Assembly: GCA_910592005.1 (NCBI GenBank)
Contig: CAJVPP010003178.1
Location: 1-12,392, forward strand
Length of the DNA: 12,392 nt
Reading direction: 5' to 3'
Source: Funneliformis mosseae
Taxonomy: Eukaryota; Glomeromycota; Glomeromycetes; Glomerales; Glomeraceae
Shown: positions 7,511 to 12,392 of the stretch, in pieces
Layout: each line of letters begins with the position of its first letter
How positions within the stretch are numbered: the stretch's first letter is position 1
Notes under the pieces: model-generated
Told to the model about the DNA's origin: nothing
Database searches by the model: none
Seen by the model: the letters and a program-made list of their open reading frames with translations, nothing else
Position numbers and translations under genes: made by a program

Positions 7511-8983
7511 TCACACTTTATTTGTAAATGAATTATCCATAGTCATGAATATAATAGTTCGATTATTATTTGCAAATATATTTTGATATGCTTCACATAA
7601 GATTCGAGCATCTTACATAAAAACAAAATGAAAATATTTTAAGTTTCAAAAGTTTAGTAATTAGAATTAATATGTTTCGTTCTTTTTATAGGTGGTAATT
7701 TCTTGTTTAGAATTATTTTTATAAACTATTTAAAATTTTTAAAGTTTCTAAATAATAATTATTAATTTACATTAATAGAATTAATTAAATAGTATAATTA
7801 TGAAGTATTAATTTTATTAATTTAAAAATAATTTAATATAATAAATTAATAATAATAAATATCAATTTAGAGAAAAAATCATTCATTATCTAGATAAATT
7901 ACTATTTTATTTAATGATATAATAAAATATATAATATTTATAATTTTTCTTTCTTTTTTACATTTTTATTTTGTAAATATATTATAATTTTTTATATATA
8001 TTATAAACTTAATAGATCTATTTTTGATTCTTAAATATTATAACTATAATTAATTAATCTCTTTTTAAGATTTTATAATCTTAAGAATTTCTTTTTATAT
8101 TAAGTATTTATTTAAATATCTACAATTTTTCATTAAAGATTATTTAAAAAAAAATAATAATAAAATCTTAGTATTATTAATTATAATTAATTCTTATATA
8201 AAAACTATTTAAAATTAATTTGTAATAGTTAAACTAATAATTATATTATAAATTAATTAAATTTGTAATAAAATATAAAAATAAAAAATATAAACAAAAT
8301 AATTGTAATTGTTACTAATATTGGAATTTAATTTTAACATATTATAATATAAAAGATAAATTACTTAAGTAATAGCTTATCTTATTTTACCAAAATGATA
8401 ATCATTTTAAATAATTATAGTAAAACATAATTTATTAATTTTCTTTTTTATAATATAAGATATTTATAAATATAAAAATAATATAATTAATATAAAATAT
8501 AAAAAATTAGAAAATAAAAATAAGAAAATAAAAATAAAATTAAATAATAAAGATATTATAATTAATCATTAATTTTTAAAAATTATTTTTTAATTTATAA
8601 ATTTTATTATCCCTTTAACTGTTTTACTTACAAATTTATAGGTAATTTATTTATTAATTATAATTATTTTTAAATATTTTAAAATATATTATTAAAAATT
8701 AATACTTTTATAATATATTTATAATATTTTCTAAGTAAAAATTAAAAAAAAATGTAATTAATTAGTGATTTTTTAAAAATAAATAAATAATAAATTATTA
8801 TAAAAAAATTTTAAATTTTAAATTCATATATCTTGCTATCTATTAATCTTAAAAATATAAAAATACTACTATTAAATAGATTTTAATATAATAAATCTAA
8901 TAAATTAAATTTTATATTTTTGTAATTATTAAATAATAAATTATTTTAAAAATTAAAAAATTAAAAAATTAATATATATTGAT
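7511..8983. other. AT-rich gene desert
   Basis: The first 200 bases (to about 7700) are slightly less AT-rich and end in a string resembling a splice acceptor (TTTTATAGGTGG), but no coding sequence follows it. The rest is nearly pure A/T. Local features include a 14-base unit AGAAAATAAAAATA twice in tandem (about 8509-8536), TTAAAAAA repeats just before 8980, and a hairpin cluster at 8353-8408 listed separately. No gene or RNA is recognised. Confidence 0.5.
8353..8408. repeat. Cluster of two palindromes
   Basis: ATTACTTAAGTAAT (8360-8373) is a perfect 14-bp palindrome. It is extended by AAGATAA on the left and TTATCTT on the right after a three-base offset. AAAATGAT / ATCATTTT (8392-8408) follows with a single central base. 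Both could extrude as hairpins. The neighbouring AT-rich DNA makes short palindromes likely by chance, and no function is assigned. Confidence 0.4.
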
Positions 8984-8993
8984 AATTATGAAT
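8984..8993 (+). repeat. Target site duplication, left copy
   Basis: AATTATGAAT, identical to 9223-9232 on the other side of the 229-bp miniature element and directly abutting its terminal repeat. Confidence 0.8.
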
Positions 8994-9222
8994 AATGTTT
9001 CAGGCGAAACCCAAATTTGAAAATATTTTGAGTTTAGGCAGTTTAGAACAAATAGCGTAACTTAAAGACAAAATGTAGAGGAACTTTTTTCACAGGTAAA
9101 ACTTGTAATTTATTTGTTAAGTTTAGTCACACTTATTTATATAAAAATAAATCAAAATTTATTTAATAAAGTTAAAAGTTAAAAAAGTTTGGGTCAGAGC
9201 TCAGGGTTTAGCCTGAAACATT
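8994..9222. mobile_element. Miniature inverted-repeat element, 229 bp, with 10-bp target duplication
   Basis: The left end reads AATGTTTCAGGCGAAACCC and the inverted right end AATGTTTCAGGCTAAACCC, 18 of 19 identical. The element is bounded exactly by a perfect 10-bp direct repeat. A 9-11 bp duplication points towards a Mutator-like (MULE) mobiliser; a hAT element would give 8 bp. The interior is non-coding but less AT-rich than the desert around it, with a second GGGTC block near the right end. The nearly perfect ends and exact duplication suggest a relatively recent insertion. It has no coding capacity and would depend on an autonomous relative elsewhere. The superfamily is an inference from duplication length only. 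Confidence 0.82.
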
Positions 9223-9232
9223 AATTATGAAT
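9223..9232 (+). repeat. Target site duplication, right copy
   Basis: AATTATGAAT, matching 8984-8993 base for base. Confidence 0.8.
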
Positions 9233-10272
9233 TTTAAAATTTAAAAATATTATCATTAAATATATCATAATATGATAAATCTATTTTAAATATTTTAGAA
9301 ATAATTTTATACTTATAGTTTAAGAGATAATTTTTAAAATATTTTTATATAAATAAATATTAATATAGATGAATCTAATTATAACATATTACACATCTTA
9401 TTCGTAATAACTTCAATTTTATCTAATCAAAATTTAAGATCAGGTGTAACGTAAATAATTTAGCAAAAAAATTTTTTTTTAAAAATTTCAAGAAACTGTT
9501 TATAACTTAAAATTTTATATATGAAGCTGCTTTTTATACATTAAGTAAAAATTTTTTAAATTAAATTTTGCATATAAAAATTTTATTTATAAAATATTTA
9601 GAATAATTTATTATTAAGAAAAATAAAAAAGGATATTATAAATAAAATATGTAACAATGTTATTACTAATACATTTTTTCTATTAATATAATTAAAATTT
9701 TAGTAATTAAAATTTTATTTTTATTTATATAATATTAAAAAAATTTTTCTTTATTTTTATTATAAATTATTTAATATTTTAATTTATAAAATCACTTTGA
9801 AATACCATTAGTGTTTAATATCAGTATCATGTGATATTATGTAATTATTTATTTATTATATAATAAAATATTATTATGTGTAATAAATATAATTTAACTA
9901 TTATATATAATAATATACATATTTATTACTATGTTATTAAAATATGATCATATAATACTAATATTATTGCAATAACTTATATAAGTTGTAAATATTTTTT
10001 TTTATCTGTAAGTTGTAACTTAGATAATTTTTAATATATTGATAATTATATCAATTTTAAACTTTACACAAATAAGTAATTTTAAATAATAATAATTATT
10101 ATATTATATTATTATTATAATTTATAATATTATATTAAAATTATATTATATTATTTTATAGCACTTATACTATTATTTACATAATTTTTGCAATTTAGAA
10201 TATTATTATATTAATTCCTTTTTTTTACTTTTGAATTATTTTTATTAAGTTATAGTAAATAAATAACTTAAT
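9233..10272. other. AT-rich gene desert with AT low-complexity runs
   Basis: About 1 kb of nearly pure A/T. An AT-only low-complexity run of ATT/ATA steps spans about 10083-10160, and GTAATAAATAT is inverted as ATATTTATTAC within 9880-9932. The string AGTTTAAGAGATAA near 9316 also occurs near 5085. No gene is visible. Confidence 0.5.
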
Positions 10273-10567
10273 TGCTGGTCCGCTGATCAATCGGAGTGAT
10301 TTATAATAAAATTTTTAGGGCGATCATCATATAATAATCTCTTAATGCACAGTAATCACATGATATAAGTTGCACAAAAAAAGTATAACCTAAAAAAAAA
10401 TTTAGCGAAATGATAAAATGAATCTAGAAGTTTTAATGTATTTAATTATAAAATGTTTTAATTTCCGCAACAAAAATTTTTATATGAAGGAAGCTGAGAT
10501 TTGGCTCAATAAAAATATAGTAAATTTCAAAATTTTATTAATTTTAGACGTAAAATTATTATATTTT
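10273..10567 (-). other. 3' flank of the minus-strand transposase-like relic, possible element terminus
   Basis: At about 10273 the sequence switches abruptly from AT desert to a block with GC (TTGCTGGTCCGCTGATCAATC, then GGGCGATCATCATA), and it stays mixed up to the coding region. This is where one end of a mobile element carrying the minus-strand gene would be expected. The other end lies outside the window, so no terminal repeat or target duplication can be demonstrated. No gene is read here. Confidence 0.35.
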
Positions 10568-10962
10568 TCACCGCCTATTATTACTACTAGCACCAATATT
10601 ATTATTTCCAGATCTTTTATTAGTTTTGAGCCGGCCACTTTGATCCTGAGATTCACCCATTACCCTTTGTTCCGCTGATTCTTTACGTAAGTATGCTGAA
10701 TATTTTGTAATCCAACCTTTAACTGTTTTGATCTCTGGCACTTCGTCTATCAAAATTTCACCATCTTTTGCTAATTGTTTTAATTGCATTACCATATCTT
10801 TTGCAGACAACCGATCTACTTTATCTACATTTCCCGCTAAAAAAAATCCTTCCAAGTAAGTCTTTACTACTGCTGTTATACGCTTTCCACTGTCTCTTTG
10901 ATCATATTTATAGTTACTTCTAAGCGCCCACCCATTTTCTAATAGAAATTTATCATTTATGT

Positions 10963-11033
10963 CTACAATAATAAAATATTATATATAAAAATTGTAATAT
11001 ATTACATAATAATAAATAACAAAAATAAAATAC
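10963..11033 (-). other. Spliceosomal intron 2 of the minus-strand transposase-like relic (71 bp)
   Basis: On the minus strand the upstream exon ends ...TATTCTAGAG, the intron runs GTATTTTATTTTTG ... TTATTATTGTAG, and the last exon begins ACATAAATGATAAATTT. Removing it joins SR to DINDKFLLENG across a phase-1 Asp codon. Both splice ends are canonical and the interior is typically AT-rich. Confidence 0.72.
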
Positions 11034-11525
11034 CTCTAGAATAGATTTGACTATTATTTGTTATTTCAATTGTGTTTTTATTCGTATTACCTATAAAGTA
11101 TTCACAAAATTATTATTATTTTTTTTTTCTAATATAGGATATTTGTCAACTATAATGGTACCTCTACTCTGAACTATGTGAAAATTCCATGCTGAGTTCA
11201 GCTTGGTATGAGTGGAAATATCAGGAGTTGGTTTATGTAAAGATTCTTCAACTAATTTTGAAACATCAGCTGGAGAATAATGTGATCATACACCTACATG
11301 CGGTAAAATTTGAGCTTGAATATATCCAGAAAATGGACCTTTGATTGGCCATTCAAAATAGAATAATTTTGTAATACTGGATATAGTTTTTACAGGTACG
11401 TGATTACGTTTTGGATCCAGATGAGCGACAGAAGTTCCACTCAAATTTTTAATTGCCTCCTCAATTTTCTCACCACTATCTAAATTATAGCCAACTCATA
11501 TATATCGCTTGATAGTATGAGCTAT

Positions 11526-11611
11526 CTAAGAGAAATAATTAGCTAGTCTATTCTTAAGATTTCAAAATAATAATAAAAAAATTTTAGTTTATGAATTAAA
11601 TTCAGATTTAC
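11526..11611 (-). other. Spliceosomal intron 1 of the minus-strand transposase-like relic (86 bp)
   Basis: On the minus strand the exon ends ...CATGCACAG and the intron runs from GTAAATCTG to ...TTTCTCTTAG. The exon resumes ATAGCTCATACTATC, giving HHAQ joined to IAHTIKRY, which fits the family sequence as I remember it. GT-AG ends, short length and restored frame support it. Confidence 0.75.
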
Positions 11612-12392
11612 CTGTGCATGATGAAAGTCAACACTAGTTTTAGCCTCACTGGGTTCAAGAAAATGCCATTCACGAACATCAATATTATACTATTGATTCC
11701 AATTTGAAATAATTCTGAATTATAATAGTGGTCGCCATTATCAGAAAAAATTTTGATCCACTTTGGTTTTGGATTTAGTGTTTCAAAAACTGCATCAAAA
11801 GATGATGTCGTAAACCAGGCATCTTGTTTAGTGTCTGTAGACCAGTGATCAAAAGCTTGTACATCAAGTTGTGTGAAATCACATCTCGTAAAAACCAAAA
11901 TAGTATGGAGTGTCTATCCGCGTTTGTCAAAAAAATTTTCTTTTGTTTTACGTACGCATTTAGGTAAGATTCTCATCTTATAGTTACATACTAAAATTGC
12001 ACCATTATTATCAAGTTCTAAAAGTTTTGCTTTAAATTGATTGTTCAAATAGACTTTTCTTGCCTGGTGAACCAAAAAATAACGAAGCTTATTTTGTGAT
12101 TCTTCAATTATAGATCAAAGATTTTCTGGTAGTATTATGTTTAATTGTTCGATAAGTATGAATAGCTGATCACATGTGGTACAATGAGTTTTGTGTTCTT
12201 AAGTGCATTTCCTGAATGCATATAGTAAGCAGTGGTTAATTGTATTCACATGTGGTATTGTCCCATTTTCATTTACAGTAAGTTCATTTTTGAAGCCTCT
12301 TTTTAGATGATGGCATAATTTTTCAAGATCATTCACTAGTGTATTCTTTAATTAAAATTTTGTAATTAAAAAAATTTTTGTAATTTATTTAT

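Larger units (their letters stand above)
10568..12392 (-). pseudogene. DDE transposase-like gene, decayed, 5' end beyond window
   Basis: Read on the minus strand, the sequence gives a continuous protein-like path across two introns. First comes a Cys/His cluster (RKCT-EHKTHCTTC, about 12175-12220). It is followed by NNGAILVCNYKMRILPK and QLDVQAFDHWSTDTKQDAWFT. Then come the SDNGDHYYNSE motif (Asp at 11740-11742) and LEPSEAKTSVDFHHAQ (about 11615-11660). After intron 1 comes RY(I)-VGYNLDSGEKIEEAIKNL and a domain ending FEWPIKGPFSGYIQAQ. After intron 2 comes a fully open last exon (NDKFLLENGWALRSNYKY ... GWITKYSAYLRKESAEQ) ending at TGA 10568-10570. The D...SDNG.HY...E pattern is that of an RNase H-fold DDE enzyme, and I recognise the whole layout as a protein multiplied in Rhizophagus genomes. 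I cannot name its superfamily. Asn (11983-11985) stands where relatives have the first Asp, in ADYKM. Stops at 12199-12201, 12115-12117, 11914-11916, 11690-11692, 11496-11498 and 11286-11288, plus frameshifts near 11695-11715 and in the T-run at about 11119-11128, show it is dead. Confidence 0.75.

Noticed and set aside
7660..7720. Splice acceptor (TTTTATAGGTGG) of a downstream exon of the F-box gene
   Set aside because: The F-box protein already ends at a plausible stop, and no coding sequence follows the putative acceptor.
9879..9932. Inverted repeat GTAATAAATAT / ATATTTATTAC as a MITE or hairpin RNA
   Set aside because: The arms are 11 bases of pure A/T-like sequence in a pure A/T background, where such matches are expected by chance; no flanking duplication is evident.
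10418..10678. Plus-strand open frame (MNLEVLMYLIIKC...)
   Set aside because: It overlaps antisense to the open last exon of the transposase-like gene and spacer; its translation resembles nothing.
11608..11898. Minus-strand 96-codon frame taken as a stand-alone protein
   Set aside because: Its ATG is internal: homologous sequence continues upstream past the TAG at 11914. Its end comes from a frameshift and the edge of intron 1.

Overview
The window looks like an accessory stretch of a very AT-rich fungal nuclear genome. The best fit is an arbuscular mycorrhizal fungus of the Rhizophagus/Glomeromycotina type. The reasons are long spacers that are nearly pure A/T, a single-exon F-box/leucine-rich protein of the style hugely expanded in that group, decayed pogo-like transposons, and a second DDE transposase-like gene with short GT-AG introns. 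The organism is an inference from these styles and was not confirmed by a search.

Layout. Positions 1-330 are a CpG-rich block with no recognisable gene, followed by an abrupt drop to AT-rich spacer. Positions 825-3687 are one complete but dead DNA transposon: TA target duplication, imperfect terminal inverted repeats, a GGACA-type repeat array inside the left end, and a pogo-like transposase (1566-2955) full of stops and small frameshifts. A 154-bp miniature element (3927-4080, TA-flanked) follows. After about 1.8 kb of AT-rich spacer comes the only intact gene, an F-box/LRR protein (5869-7458, +). A further AT-rich desert contains a 229-bp miniature element (8994-9222) flanked by a perfect 10-bp target duplication. 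From about 10273 to the window end, GC content rises again. Here lies the 3' part of a second, unrelated transposase-like gene on the minus strand (10568-12392, truncated by the window edge), with two recognisable introns, several stops and frameshifts.

The genes do not form a pathway. The picture is one probable host gene inside a graveyard of DNA transposons. Relative to what I remember of their families, the lesions in both transposase relics are mostly C-to-T or G-to-A changes, and each relic has Asn where a catalytic Asp is expected. This is the pattern expected of cytosine methylation and deamination or a RIP-like process, and it is the most interesting theme of the window.
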